A stretch of DNA of 64,000 nucleotides from Tenebrio molitor (Eukaryota > Arthropoda > Insecta > Coleoptera > Tenebrionidae). Positions 24,600 to 38,208 of the stretch are shown piece by piece (position 1 is the stretch's first letter; every line of letters begins with the position of its first letter). The DNA is taken from contig NC_091050.1 of assembly GCF_963966145.1 (NCBI RefSeq), forward strand, positions 9,610,001 to 9,674,000, written 5' to 3'. The notes beneath the pieces are model-generated. The model saw nothing but the letters and a program-made list of their open reading frames with translations. It was not told where the DNA came from and did not search any database. Position numbers and translations under genes: made by a program.

Positions 24600-27592
24600 A
24601 CTTGGGTCATTAAACATGAAATGCCATTAAGTAACAAACACAGATAATAATCGAATGATTTATTTAGAACCTCCTATTTTGTTCAAAAATTGCTCAGGAA
24701 GGAAGATAATATGTTGGAAGAAATATTTTGAAAAATTTCTATTTTTGTTTATACTTCCCTCTAAAAATAAGATGATCGTCTTATCATCTCATAAATAATT
24801 CTATCTTATCTAAATTTTATTAAATAAATATTTTGTACTATATTTTTTATTATTACTATGTTTCACACTTATGTTTTAACCATCGTCATGGAATATTTTT
24901 GGATATTCAAATATAATACGTACGTGGAAATATTTGTGTAGGAATTTTCTAACGATTTTCTGTGTACCTACACTTTACATTCTCCACTCGTGAAAATTGG
25001 AAAAATTTCAGCCGAAAGCAAAACAACGCAAAGATGCAAATGCATGACGTTGTAGCTGTTATCTTATCTAAATTGCTCGGATTTAATTTATTTTGTCTAG
25101 ATTCATGACGATCCCTCGCCAAACGATTAGCTATAAAAATGTTAACACCTCTGTAACGAGCAAACATAAATCAACGGCGATAATTATTATTGGATGCATT
25201 GGACAATATAAATGCAAATCCGCGAGGTGAAAAGTTGTAGGGCAACTCACCCCTGCCACTAGTCCAACCAGCCCCCGTAATTTTTCATCAACCACGGCAA
25301 AACCCAAAAAGTCGACACTGATTACCTCTGGCACGCTTTGTTCCGAAGCTGTCAAAAGCTCTCGAATCCCGTGCAAAAAGTCGAAATATAAACTGATACC
25401 TACGGGGAAATCCGCGAAATTTCAAATCAAATCAAATCAATAAATCCCATTATCGAGCTTTCGCACGGCAGGAGTTGCATATAAGTCGCGAGCAAGTGGG
25501 GCTCAAGTTGACAGCTCCATAAACACATCGACCAGTTTGCGCAGACTGAAAAAATAAAAAGACATATCGCGCGTCGGCGAATTCCTTTGTGCTGGAGGAG
25601 AAAATTATCCTTGGTTCGAGGGGGTTCAGGACGAAGTCCTGGCGAAGTGTAGCGACTAGAAAGCAGGTGTCCAGTGCTTATGCGCGAACCTCTGCAGGAT
25701 CGGTAATCGCTATCAGATATGTACCATGTCGCCGATGGCTTTACTTCAGTCGTCTTGCCGCCTCCGACGTCGACAGCCGCCCCCGATCAGCGCCGCCTCT
25801 CCAACGTGACAGCCGATACATCACAGGTTGGTGGAAAATTCTTAATGTGACAAGCTCCACCTGAAATTTTCTGGCGCCGGTTTTCATGCATTTCATTGTT
25901 TACCCAGCGGTCACAGTCTCAACCGTCACTTGATAACGCGTTTATCACTGATAACGACGCACGCGGCGTCCGCACATGACAAGCGTTCTCTAAATAGTTT
26001 TTCCAAAATTTTATCTCGCCAAATGGGATTTCGCTGCGTCCAAACACTTCTCTTCCTATTCCTCCGGTCGTATTTAGCCCAAGTTTATTTTTACAAAACG
26101 TCTATTAATATCCATTACCCATGTTAAGTTCTTAGAAGTTTGGATTTATTGTTACACTTCCCAAAATATCCGCGAGAAGAAATTTCTCTGTACGGAGAAA
26201 TTTACGTCGGCTCTGAAAGTTATGCATTTTTTAATTATTGTTTACATATTAATTAATGAAGTCCGGGTCGTAAACGACGTCTCGTAACCGGAGCTTTCCC
26301 CGATTCCGCCCGGAAAAATTTAATTTGTGCTGGGATCGAGGGACGAACGGTCTCGATGAACACGTAAAATGCAAATTAATACGTTGCCAAATAATTTTCA
26401 TCATCTGGGCATAATCGATACCAAGTGCATGCAATTTGTGTAAAAATACCACTCGGGCAGGAGGTTTGTCCCGAGGTGGTGTGGGATTACGATCAAATAT
26501 GCAATAGATACGTTGACCTTTCCACGAAAAAGCTCTATTTATTTGACATAAAACAAGCGCTGCAACTTTTATGCCGTTTGACGATTGAGCGTGCAATATT
26601 TATTTGCTCCTTTAAAACTTCTTGGATTACACGTTAATGTGTGATCGGAGCATAAAAGTGGAAGCTCGGAGATGGTAAAAGCTCGTGTCCGGGCGACGTG
26701 CTATTTGCAAAGCGCAGGAAGATGCGGAAGGCGTCCCACCGTCAGCTCCGTGGACTATTAATTCCTTCTATCTCCCACCTCTGACCCGTGACCCTTTCCC
26801 GCCACTATCTTGGCTTGGAGGCTGAATCAATTCATTGTGGGTGTTGATTTCTACTTATTTCAATTTTCTCCGCATAAAGACGTTAAGCAAGATTCTTTCT
26901 CAGACACGTTCGTAATCAGTGTCTTCGAGCTTGTCACGCTATGCAGATTAATTCCATTTTATCACCTCCTCTAATTAATCTTCGATCGTCAATGATTTAC
27001 CTTTCTCTATCTATTAAATAAAAATTTGTAACGTTCCGTGTTTGTGGAATATTTTTTCTTGTTTGTAATTTAATTTTTCCCATTATTGCTATTATCCGAT
27101 GTTTGGAAAATTAATTTTCTTGAAAGTGTAATTTTGTGGTCGGTTTTGTTGGCCCAAATGGAGAATAAAAATAATTTCTATACATATATTTATTAAAGTA
27201 ATATAAACGTGTCACGCATCACCCACCAAATTTGACATCAACCCCAAAAATAATTGCTTCGTCGAATTTCTATTTGTACATTTTGTATAGAAAGTGATGT
27301 GAATCGTCATTAAGCCCCAAATTTATACGAAATGCATTCTGGGCTAAAATTGATTGTTTTATCGTAACGATCATGTGGGGAGATTTGAGGAAAGTGTGGA
27401 TAAAATGGTTTAAACGTGGAAAATTGTGGGAACGATGAATAGTAAAAAATGCAAATGTTGAAGTGAACTGATAAAAAGCGGGAGATATGAAGCAAAAAAT
27501 GGTCTACGTGAAAAGAGAGAGGAAAAAGGCATCAGAGGGAAACGGCCTAAAAAATATTTTCTGCTAAATTATTGCCGGTGGGGTAAAATCTA

Positions 27593-27823
27593 TTTTATCC
27601 AACATTCAATAGTAATATCGTGTTTTACTAGTTAGTTTTAATTGAGTAAACTGGGCTATAACTAGTCTGTTGTTTTAACCCACGTTGCCATTTGCACCGT
27701 GGGTTATAACATACATAACCCACGTTGCCATTAGCACCGTGGGTTATTAACGTTCATAACCCATCGGGAGCAGAATTTCATCAATAATGTCATTATCTAA
27801 AAATTTTGGAATATTGGATAAAA
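27593..27823. mobile_element. Inverted-repeat element holding two tandem hairpins
   Basis: The outer ends TTTTATCCAACATT and AATATTGGATAAAA are inverted 14-mers with one mismatch. Inside, two 29-bp units start at 27677 and 27717 (40-bp period). Each unit begins AACCCACG and ends CGTGGGTT, so each can form a hairpin. No open frame. Confidence 0.6.
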
Positions 27824-27835
27824 CGTTGTATGGCA

Positions 27836-27945
27836 TACGTGGGTTATTAAGTACTACCCACTCGAGGTAATAACCTACTCGGGCAAGCCCTCGTAGGTTA
27901 CAAATACCTCTCGTGGGTAATATCTTAAATAACCCACTTATACCA
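27836..27945. repeat. Further diverged GTGGGTTA/TAACCCAC repeats
   Basis: After the two tight hairpins the same words recur in looser form (CGTGGGTTATTAAG, TACCCACTCGAGG, TAACCTACTCGGG, CTCGTGGGTAAT, TAACCCAC). They look like decayed copies of the same hairpin unit. Confidence 0.5.
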
Positions 27946-28201
27946 TAAATAACTATTATGTGATGCGATTTGTTAGAACGTTCTCATCGTTCGTTGGGAG
28001 AATGCGGTAGTAATTACTTCTAGTGTGAGCTGGTCCGAAAGAAAAACAATGTAACGCCCATTTTAACTTACAAACGAAACGTTTTCCTAAACAAAATTGA
28101 TATATTTGTATTTGTGTAACTGAAATAAAATTACTACATTCTCGTATTTAACACCGTTTTTAGAATAATTCATAAATCGCGGATTTAACCAGAAAAAAAA
28201 A

Positions 28202-28615
28202 TTTTAGACACCCCTAATGAAAACGGTAATATTATTTACTCACAAGCGGACGAAAAGCAACTCTTTTATGGAGGCACTTTTTCGGACGCCCTTCGTGGCG
28301 CCATCTGTTGGTGTGTTTAGTAAGTTAGCAACGAAACCGACAAAACCGATAATTGTCCTATCACCATAAATTATGTAAATAAGTTATTGTATTGCAAATA
28401 GTAAATTTCTAGTTTTATTGGCAAGCTGATAACAAATATGTACTATAAAAAAAATTGTTCGTATTAATATTAATACATATTAATCTAATATTTGAAAAAG
28501 ATAAATACAAAATTAGTTTGTAATTTTTCCAATGATGTCTTTTGCTTTGTAATTCCTGTAGTCGTACAAAAAATTTAATATGCACCTCCTCCAAAAAGTG
28601 CCAAAAAAGTGTCTC
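28202..28615 (+). repeat. Dispersed repeat family A, copy 2
   Basis: The left 260 bases align closely with 7530-7790 (TTTAGACACCC start, AGCAACGAAACCGACAAAAC core). An AT-rich insertion follows, and then a weaker match to the ACAAAAAATTT/CCAAAAAGTG part. The CTCGGC block is missing. Confidence 0.82.
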
Positions 28616-31600
28616 ATACATAAGTATGTAACTACATATTTTATTCAGCACACTCAAAAAATGCATCTCTGAATAAACTTTACAATATACATTTTTTATT
28701 TTTCATCACTTTCATCAAAATGCTATATTCTTTTCATTTTCAATATTTTTTTTCTTTTTGGTAGGTACTGATTAAGAAACTTATTCGTTTCTTTCGTCGA
28801 GATGAGAAGGACTGCTGCAACCATTTGAAAACTTTTTTCGCGAATGCAGGTAGATAATAATCACTTCCTAACAAGCTTAATTGCAATTTGATTTGTTTGA
28901 AAATATGGTTTATTATATCACAACATTAATAGAGTTGTACAGAAAAAATATTTTCTCTACGATCATCACGTAAAAGCAACTTTATTGATGTGAAAGCTGT
29001 AGTCTAAATTGTCATTTTATCCACCGACAAGTTAAAAGAGAGATCTGATTGGTTCCTAGCTCTGTATAAAATTGACAGATTCTTTTATCCATCGGACTTG
29101 GACCAATCAAAATAAAAAATTGCCCTAACCAAATACAAGAACGGAGCCATGATAACAAAACCAACATTAAAATCTAAAAAAATATTGAACTGACAATTTG
29201 TTTTATTCGTTTTTTGTATATTTGATCGTAGATAAAGTATAGTAAAGGTTTTTATCCACTTAAATGATTACATGCACTCGCCTTCGGCTCGTGCAGTAAC
29301 TTTCATTTTCATGGATAAAAACCTTCTTTACTTGCTCATGTACTATGATTATAATTTTTTTTAATCCCCAAAAATGTAGTCTAATATATCCTATTCTAGG
29401 AGTAGGCCAGAATACTCCTTTAATATCTTACCTAGAAATGTAGCTGTGAAGGGAATAAATAACTCCGTAAAACTAGTTTTTGGGCAAACCAAAAAAATCT
29501 AATGTATTATAGAACATAAAGCTCATTCTCGCCTGAAAATGGCATTCTCCCGTTTTTGCAGCAAGGGCTTCAATTTCTGCGTACGTAAAATACGCAGCAA
29601 GAAAGACACTTAATTAAATAATTTACATTAAGATGCTTTGTTACAAGTTTTGAATTCATAAATCTCGTTCGTCCAATAGTTATGTGAAGTAGACTTTAAG
29701 AAATGAACTTTTCAAGATAAAACGAATCATTTTAGAATAAATTTCATAATATGTACATAGAACTATGTAATGTACAATTTAATTAACAAATTACTAAACG
29801 TATTGTCATTTATTTTCTCTAAAAATGTGCCAATTTAAATCAGACAAATATGTAGAAGAAATTAATTACATCAATCGTAATTTACACCTGTACATAATAA
29901 GAGGGTTACTATAAATGATTGTCGTCCAAGTTGGCGTAAAAACTGAATGTAAAATTTATGGTTGCCGCTCCATATAAAAATTTTCAAAATAATATGAATA
30001 AGTGAATTCACACCCTTCACACAGAGGAGTTAAACAATTCAGTATTGTTAGATTCAATCGTTAATTTAAAAAGAAACAAATACTACACTTTTCACCTAAA
30101 AAATTAGAGTGACAGTGACAAAAATTGACAGTTTACAGTGAGTCGGAAAGAATTTCATAACATGGGCATGGCTTGCTTCGACTACAATTATTTATAATAA
30201 TAACCCTGTATAATAATTTTAACTCTGCTGCATGCCAGTATTGACAATTTTAAAATATTGCACTTATTTTAGACCAAAGCTCACTCATCTCATGACACAC
30301 GGTGCTACAAATAACAAGAATAGTCTTAAAATATATACTTACTTATTCAACCAACATTTGGCTTTTATGGTAAACATAATTAACAAGTAAATTAAACCCT
30401 AAATAATTAAACAACTCTCCTATATTTTTACTTGAATTTGTATCATTCATTATCAAAACTATAATTATTTTTACTTAACCTACTGCGTTTAAAATTCAGT
30501 GAAAGATTCTTTTTGTACATCACAAGTGTGACTATGAATAGGTCCAAAAGTACATTAAAAGGAAAAATATTTCGCGTCCCAAAATAACAATTCCCCGTGC
30601 CAGTGGCAACAAAACTATTTTCGTGGCCGCCGTCAAGTACCGGCTAAAAGTATCATTCTGCCCCCCGAGAGTCTAAATCATATGCCGAGGCGGCCATAAC
30701 AATCGATACCGTATTTATAGTTTTTCCAACCTTTACTGAAAGTATCGTATCGTGTTTGCCCCCATCAAGTGTGATTTTATGCCCGTTGATCGTTGAATAA
30801 CTTCCACCTCCCCACTTGCGAATTTCCAATGGTTCCTATGACTCATTTAAAAACTACACCGCCATAAAAACACACTACAGCGCATTAATAGCCGATCACA
30901 CACATTTTATGTCACCGTTTGATCGTCCATTGACTGGTGGGTTATGTTGTAAACAAACTGTCACAACATCTGTCAGCGTTGACAGCGCGCGAAATTCGAA
31001 TAACGTGAATTCGGCAATTAACAAACGGCACCACATATCAAACGGGCGATTAAAGTGGACGCTGCAGTTTGTCTGATAAATGCCACTTGTGACACTTGCG
31101 ATTGTGGCAACGCCGTATTAAGCTCTGACGTAATTTATGCCGGCCATGTTTTATCCGTGTCTCATTTTTGGGATATTTTGTCGAAAGTGCAAATCACAAA
31201 ACAAATAGTGAGCTTGTTAGTGTCGTAAATTTGACGACGATGTTTCGTTTTACTCCACAGTGCGAGTCATTACTTAAGTCAGAACTACACTGAATCAGTA
31301 ATTATTGGCCAATCAGGATCGCATACTTGGCGTGCTCGCTACTTTTATCATTAGAACAAGAGCGCTCAAGTTTTAAGTATTTGCGAGACATCTCCGACGA
31401 ACTTTGTAAGTAGTTATATTATTTATGGGCAGAAATCGCCATACAGCTGCGAATAAAACAGCGTTTCCGGCTGAAGAATGAAGTGGTGGCAGTGGTGACA
31501 CCTGTAGCGTCTTTAATGCAGATACAGGACTGCTGGCTTAAAAATTATCGTTTGAAGCTTGACTGGAGGAAAATAAAAGTCCAACCCATCCAAATCCTCT

Positions 31601-34523
31601 CCAATCCTAATTACATTTTTACTGATACAGGTAGATCGCACAAATTGCTATGGAAACAAATAATCTGTCTCTCTTGCTCTGATCAGACGTCGGTGTCTCT
31701 CTCTCTCTGTTTTTGTAATGAACGATCCGTGCAACCTTATACGTCGGCGGCCATAGTTACCGAACAAAACGTGTAGACATGACCTAAATTTTTTTTTAAT
31801 GTGAGGTCTTGGAAGATAATGTGGTCGAGTGTCCAAGAGGGAGGGAGGATGTCTTGCGACGCTGTGCTGATGAAGCTTCTATTTCTTTTATTTCTGTGTT
31901 GGTGCGAGAAGTGGGAATTATAATCGCAGAAAGTTTGTTTAAAATCCAAGGAGACTGGAGAAAAGTCGGAACACTTGAGATGTAATTGGACGAGGGGACC
32001 GTCCGTCAGTGTCTCCAGCGCCTCCCAAACAACATCCGAGATGAGTTACAGCGCCAAAGAAAATTTGTACTTATTTATTGCAGTTATTTGCGGCGGTCGC
32101 TTGTTAATGATTTGATTTAGGACCGCTTCACACCATCATTTTGCGGCACGCACCGTCCGTCATTACTCTTCCCCACCACTCGACGAATAAGCCAAAGACA
32201 AAACGACAAGCGATAAATCCGGCAAAGGAGGCGATAAATCGCCGAGTTTTTAGCAATCCGCCCGGGTGAACCCCCGGCCGGTGACGTTTCGACAAGATGG
32301 CGGAACGTGGCAAAAGTGCACGCCGCGACGAGGTTAGGTGATCAGGCGTAGTGGCGAAATACGAAATTTAAATGTGGGGCGCAACAATGATTCCATAATA
32401 TATGGGACACTTAACAATATTACCAACCCCCCACCCTGGAGTTCGCGCGGAATATGGCTGCAATATATTCCGTCTATACGTGAAATCAATGTGTTCAGTT
32501 GGTTGCCAGGACGACGCGCCGTTGTCATGGCGACGACGTCGTTGCACAGACGCTAGCGTCGTCACACAACGACGCCATAACTAACCGAAGTCGGGTCGGG
32601 GAGTGTCGGGTGGACGCGGTTTTCTTCGGCGATGCGCGAATTTTTTCGCATTTTGTTTCGCCATGACCTGATTATTATACAATTTTGTTTCGCCGCGAGC
32701 TATTTTACCGGCTTTGCCTTAATTTACTTTCATATTGGTATTTGTACCGAAATTGTACCGTTTATTGGGGGATTTGTTGGTAAATAACGATACTATTGGC
32801 CACTGATAAGCAAAGAGTGAAGGTAAATGATGTTGTCCACTCTTTCTGCTATGCTGTCTCTTTCTTTCCAACGATTTGCTTTCTTACAACCACTAATTTC
32901 TTAACTTATTTTTTCACCTTATTAGATAAAGATAAGATATATTACAAATTACACTACCTCTTGTTAGTTTCGTTGCCACGCTACCAAAAATAATCACAAC
33001 AGATTCAAGATAATGAGAGATTAACAGGAATCCTCCAGATTTAGCAAAATTTATGTCTCACATTAGCGATAAATTTATAATAATTAGACTGCTTAAGAAA
33101 CTAATAATAATATTTTAGAAACAAATTATCTTTAAAAACCCTAAGGTTTACATTTGATAAAACAAGGTGATTAAAATGTAGAGAATATTGCTTTTTACTC
33201 TTAATTAATAGCAAGCTGGAACCTTATTTATAAGTTTTGACTGAAAAAATACCGTTAAATTACGATGTATAGTAAAAACGTTTTAGATGTGGATTGTCAA
33301 CCTCAAGGTCGCTTAAAACTTATGATTGAACTGTACTTTAGTGAGAAATCTGTCATAAATTCCAAATATCTTATGAGCGCACCTAGTTACTTTTCCTGGT
33401 AGTGCCAACCTAACGACAAGTCCCCAATCCACATCTATAACGAGCCGACTATAGTAAAAGATGGTGGTAGAATTTTATTTAAAAAAATGTTTTTTAACTG
33501 TTTATTGCTAAAAAATGATTTTGTTAGACAACGTAAGTGGTAATTTAAGATTTTGTACAAGACTACAAAAGAGATCTTTCCAAAAAATAAAAATAAAAAA
33601 TACCTGCGCTATTCCTACGTTTAAAAATGAAAGACTGCGAATATCTCAAAAAAAATAAATGCTAAAAGTTATTAAAATTTAATAAATGACCTGTGATCTA
33701 TGGATTACATAAATAAAAATGAGAGATTTTACTGAATCCGGAAATGAACATTCGATGTGATAGTTTGTTAACCTCAAAAAGTGTAATTAAAACTTAACAA
33801 ACACATAAAAAAGTGAATGTTTCATTTATCATCGGTAACATCCCAAGACCGTATAATTTTTTATTTTACCCAAAAGGTTTGTTACTTAGCAACAACACGA
33901 GAACTAACTGTATGGTAATGCATGCATTTTGTCTAATGTCAATTAGTTCGAGTGTTCTTGCTTAAAGTACCAAAACTTGCGTGTGTTAAATAAAAATTAA
34001 TCTAGAGAAATTAGAAGGTCGAGATATAGCACCGCAAAATGCAAGGAAACTTTTTAAACTAATTAATGCATTTGGTTTTCGTGTTGTGACAAAGCAGGAA
34101 GAGGACATTTAGAGATAATGTGTTGGTTGGTGATTTTCATTCAAATTTGACAGGTGCTGGAAATAATCATCATAATTGTTTCATATTTAATTAATTTATG
34201 TTCTATTTAACGAATACGAATAAACGTTCTAGAGTATTTTACGAGTCACATTAAAATTTGAATTGAATTTTGTTTAATGACACCATTATTTATTGCAAAG
34301 TTTCTAGTTTTAAACCACATTTACTGGCCCATTTGAAAAGTTTAAAATTTACAGGATGTTCTACAAAATTACCACAGTGCAATTTTACATAAGACTCTAA
34401 ATTGTTAAAAAATCTATGTGATTCTTTCTCGGTACATTTAAGTACGTGTATAGTTGTGGGGCACAAAGGTATATTTAAAAATTAAAAATATAGTACATAA
34501 CCAATGACCCAATATGTAGTTAG
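28616..34523. other. Intergenic, no gene recognised
   Basis: AT-rich to about 30500, then a GC-richer block at about 30550-32700 with several short frames on both strands and paired X-box-like motifs at 32502-32534. From 32700 it is AT-rich again. No exon or RNA gene is supported. Confidence 0.45.
32502..32534. promoter_or_regulatory. Two adjacent X-box (RFX-type) motifs
   Basis: GTTGCCAGGACGAC (32502-32515) and GTTGTCATGGCGAC (32521-32534) both fit RYYNYY-N2-RRNRAC. They lie 5 bases apart in a GC-rich block with CGTC/GACG repeats. RFX factors bind such sites upstream of ciliary and neuronal genes. No gene start is seen nearby, so function is uncertain. Confidence 0.35.
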
Positions 34524-34918
34524 TTGTGTATCAAGGCCAAAAAAGAGCATGTTTTTCGTCCGAGTCTGAGTTTTCTGGCCGAGGCGCAGCCGAGGCTTAC
34601 AGGCGACCGCAAAAAATTACAAAATTATTTTGTATCTATGTATTTTTTCAAATAGATAAATTTATTAAAACATATTAACAATTTTTTACAGTATTTGTTA
34701 TCAGCTTGGGAACAAAACTAGAAATTTACTATTTGCAATACAATTATGTTCTTATTTACATAATTTATGGAGACAGGACAATTATCGGTTTTGTCGGTTT
34801 CGTTGCTAATTTACTAAATGGATCAAAAGATGGCGCCACGGTCAGAGTACGAAAAAGAGTTACTTTTCGTCCGTTTGTGAGTGCGTAAAATTACCGTTTT
34901 CATTAAGGGTGCTTAAAA
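34524..34918 (-). repeat. Dispersed repeat family A, copy 3
   Basis: A near full-length reverse copy of 7530-7932, from the CTTGATACACAA end to the GCACCCTTAATGAAAACGG start. The core AGCAACGAAACCGACAAAAC is intact. Confidence 0.85.
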
Positions 34919-37900
34919 AAATTGTTTTTTCTTCATTATTTGTTGGATTCAATTATGTATTGCAAAATATACCTATAATGAAAAGCAAGAATTCGATTTT
35001 TTTGTGTTTATTTGAGTGTACTTTATACAGATAAATAAATCTTTCACTTGTTTACAAAGAATGCAGAACTTCCAACAAATCTGGAAAAAGGACTGTAAAT
35101 ATTCAGAAGATTATTGATGGCGCCATTATCTGTCCTAATGTTTCCATCCATTTTTTGTCCATCGTTACGACCATATTATTTGCCCATAAATAAATTAAAC
35201 TGTCAATACTACACAACAGGAATATTTATTTTAGAAGCTGAAAACCCTCTTGACTGTGACTACAACACACAAGTTTAAGAGCATTAACGTGTAATTAGAA
35301 ACATTTATATTTTTAGAATAAATTTAGTTTACCGGGATTAACTCAAAAGGGTAATAAAATTATTTTAAAACGCTGGAATTATATTTTTCAGACTCGTCGA
35401 ATTTATGAATGTCAAAGGATTTCTTTTCTCCAAACGTTTTATTCAAAATGTATTTATTTCAGATATTTTCAGTTATCTAAATATACATTTGTAATTGCAT
35501 TTAAATAATTAATTTATTAATTAACAGATGCTACCGACTTTCTTGAGCTTAAATTAGCAAAGTAAAAACTTCAGAAATTACTTCTCTAATTCTTGATAAA
35601 ATTTATGTTAAAATACTGCCCACAACTTATTTAGAAAACAACAAAGGCTTAAACGACAAAATAAGAGAACTGTAATTGTGAGTAAACATATAAAATGAAA
35701 CATCAAAAAAGTTGCTCAAAATGCTTGCCATCGTTTGCAATGCAAGCTTCAGCACGACGTGCCCAAGAAAGCCGAACACGATTCAGAATGCCTCTGTTTT
35801 GTCACATTTTCTGACCGGTGTTTTGAACTCGCAAACTAAGAAATTGATTTGCAAGACGTTCCTGGCTGGTTTTCTATTTCGTCAAAAATTTCTTCTTCTC
35901 CAACTAAAATGCGATCTTCTCGTTGGCAGCTAAAGCGCGCTTATTCATTTCGACGCCCGAATTCGCGAAGATGCTGCACAACGTTTACAAAGGTTCGTGC
36001 ATTGGGTAGTATCCTTTGAGGAACCCTTCACCGTAGGGTGGAATGTCCATAGATCAAAACTATGTCGGTTTTCTCCAGGTTGGTGAAAGCCATTTGTGAC
36101 TTAAAAATTGAACTTAAGATTGAGGTTCTTGTCAAAGTGACTTAACTTTGAACTAAATAACAACAAACAAATTTTTGTACCCACTTTTTCATAAAATTCA
36201 GTGGTTTCCAAACTTTTTTTGAAAAACCTTTTCTCGAAAAATATCATTATTGGCTCAATCGTTACCTACTGTGGAGTTCTACCACTGGTTAAAATATCTG
36301 CACAACTTTCAAAAACATTTGTTAACATTAATTTTCAGCATTCTCGGTTTTTTCTTTAACGAAAAATTACAATCCCTAGGTACATATTTGTCATAAAGTA
36401 CTCTTTGTGTATCACATTTTTCTGTAATTTTCAAGTAGTTTTATTAAGAACAGTGTAGAAAATTTGGACTTTAATAATACGATCTGAGAGAAATGATGAA
36501 ATTCATTTTTATAAAAACCAGTCTTAAGAATGTTTTCACTTAAATTTTGATCTATTAGAGCCTCAGAAGACGGTAATATATCATGTTTAAACCAGTTCTA
36601 TGCTCACAATGCAACAACATCGGAGAACGTTGTCTTTCGTGGCGCGCATAACAAATTTCCTCAGCCTTTCCGCATAATTCCTGGAATTTGTTCCGGCCAA
36701 TAATGAAATTAAAAATTTCGTCGAGGCGCAAATTGAAAAGTACTGTCAAATTCCTTCATTTATCAGCGGGAAGAATCTCCATTATAGTGACAGTTCACAA
36801 AAATCTGTCGCCCGAAGTGTAAAGAGCAAAAGGAACAAAACTGTGATGGATGAGGGAGACACTAGACAGAGATCGACGTCATTTAGGTAACGACACAGAT
36901 CCCTATCTCCTATCCGCTCGTTTCACCCTTCGAATGGGCACCGGTGGTGTGAGTTGTCTGTGCATTGTTTGGCATCCATTGATTTTTTCACAGAAACTTT
37001 CCATATTCCGGGAATGAACAGTTCGACAGGATAATTTTCAACTTTTATCAATACGAAACAAAAACTCCAACGCGTCTGACCGAAACAGTGACAGCACTCA
37101 CGTCACTGCCCCGAAATAACACACAAGATTATTCGGGAAATTGTAATTAATAAATTAGTTCCACTGAAGGGAATCCGATAATAAACTTGCCACAAACACG
37201 TGTCAGAAATTTTCTAGATAATAGTGACATCTGTGTGAGTTACGGAGACGCCAGATCGATAAAGAAATCGTGAAGTTAATAAACGTAAACCATAAATAAT
37301 AAAAGACAAGAAGAAATACTGTATGGGGTTTAATAGGACATAAAATCATGTCGTATTGTGACCGCCGTCGCTTTCTGTTTTCAAACACCACAAATCTTCT
37401 GGAGGCAGCGCATGCCTTCGACAGGGTCATGAAGGCCTCCATTAGGTCATAGATAAATTTTGACTCAATTATAGTGCTAGGTAAACCGGAGGAATTAACC
37501 AACCCCTTCTTTATTCCAGAACAGAGAGCGTTTGAGTAATAGGAAAATAAACTTTGTTCCAAAGCAGCAACCGGACGGATGAAACCAATTCTTTCGAAAA
37601 TACGATGAGCTGGATGAATAGAATGAATAGACTTTGAAAGGAGGATCAAGTCGAAGTCTTGAAAGAAGTTGAAGTATTTTTATTACCAAACACGTAGGTA
37701 CATAACCTACCTGAAAAACTTTATGATTATTATTCGATGAAATGATCGGTATAAAAGGTACCGATTCGAATCGATCACGCTTCGCTGAAATTTATTTACG
37801 TAGTTTCGCTCATAAATCTCAAATTGCTGTGCTTCTGCAATCTGTGCGATCGCTTTTTTCTTATCGTCGACGTAATGTGTATACGGCGCAGTGCTGGAGT

Positions 37901-38208
37901 GATCTCATTCGACCTAGACTTGATAAATTAGTCATAATAATTACCTCAAATGGTGGACTAACCTTGCACCGATGTGCAGATTATAGTGATTTCTTGAGAC
38001 GAAGGAAAGAATCTTACGCGGTCCTCAAAATACGCTCACGAGTTAAGTTTGGAATTGTTCCCCAGTTAAATTGGGCGAGTTTTAAGAAACGTTTCATGTA
38101 AATTAGAAGATTAAATTTATGTCGTTTTACTAATTGTATAATTGATCTTTGGGAAGCTGTTTCCGCTGGGAATACTCATCAAAGTGTTCTATAGAATCCA
38201 GTACAATT
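34919..38208. other. Intergenic with one transposase fossil
   Basis: AT-rich to 36500. A GC-richer part at about 36560-38100 holds a 148-codon minus-strand frame (37203-37649) and a 119-codon plus-strand frame (37742-38101); neither resembles a family I know. TATAAAAG occurs at 37751, but no gene can be tied to it. Confidence 0.45.
35702..36093 (-). pseudogene. DUF4817-type transposase, internally deleted fossil
   Basis: The minus-strand start reads MAFTNLEKTDIVLIYG, matching the N-terminal helix-turn-helix signature of insect DUF4817 transposases (FTNEEKxDMLLIYG). Then comes a broken frame with FVNVVQHLREFGRR. The 3' end reads RRAEACIANDGKHFEQLF, the family's characteristic C-terminus (R-A-x-x-C-I-x-x-x-G-x-H-F-E-x-L). 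Only about 390 bases remain, so the catalytic DDE core is deleted. In-frame stops follow codon 21 and occur elsewhere. It cannot encode an active enzyme. Confidence 0.8.

Larger units (their letters stand above)
20887..27592. other. Intergenic, no gene recognised
   Basis: Mixed composition. GC-richer blocks at about 21500-22450 and 25200-26900 contain only short unrecognised frames; they may be regulatory. The rest is AT-rich. Repeat D copies and a small inverted repeat at 23210 are listed separately. Confidence 0.45.

Noticed and set aside
37385..37445. Plus-strand AHAFDRVMKA reminding of a reverse transcriptase AFDRV motif
   Set aside because: Only five residues match, the frame ends within a few codons and no other RT block is nearby.
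37751..37758. TATAAAAG box before the 119-codon frame at 37742
   Set aside because: The frame begins before the TATA sequence, so it cannot be its start, and the product is unrecognised.
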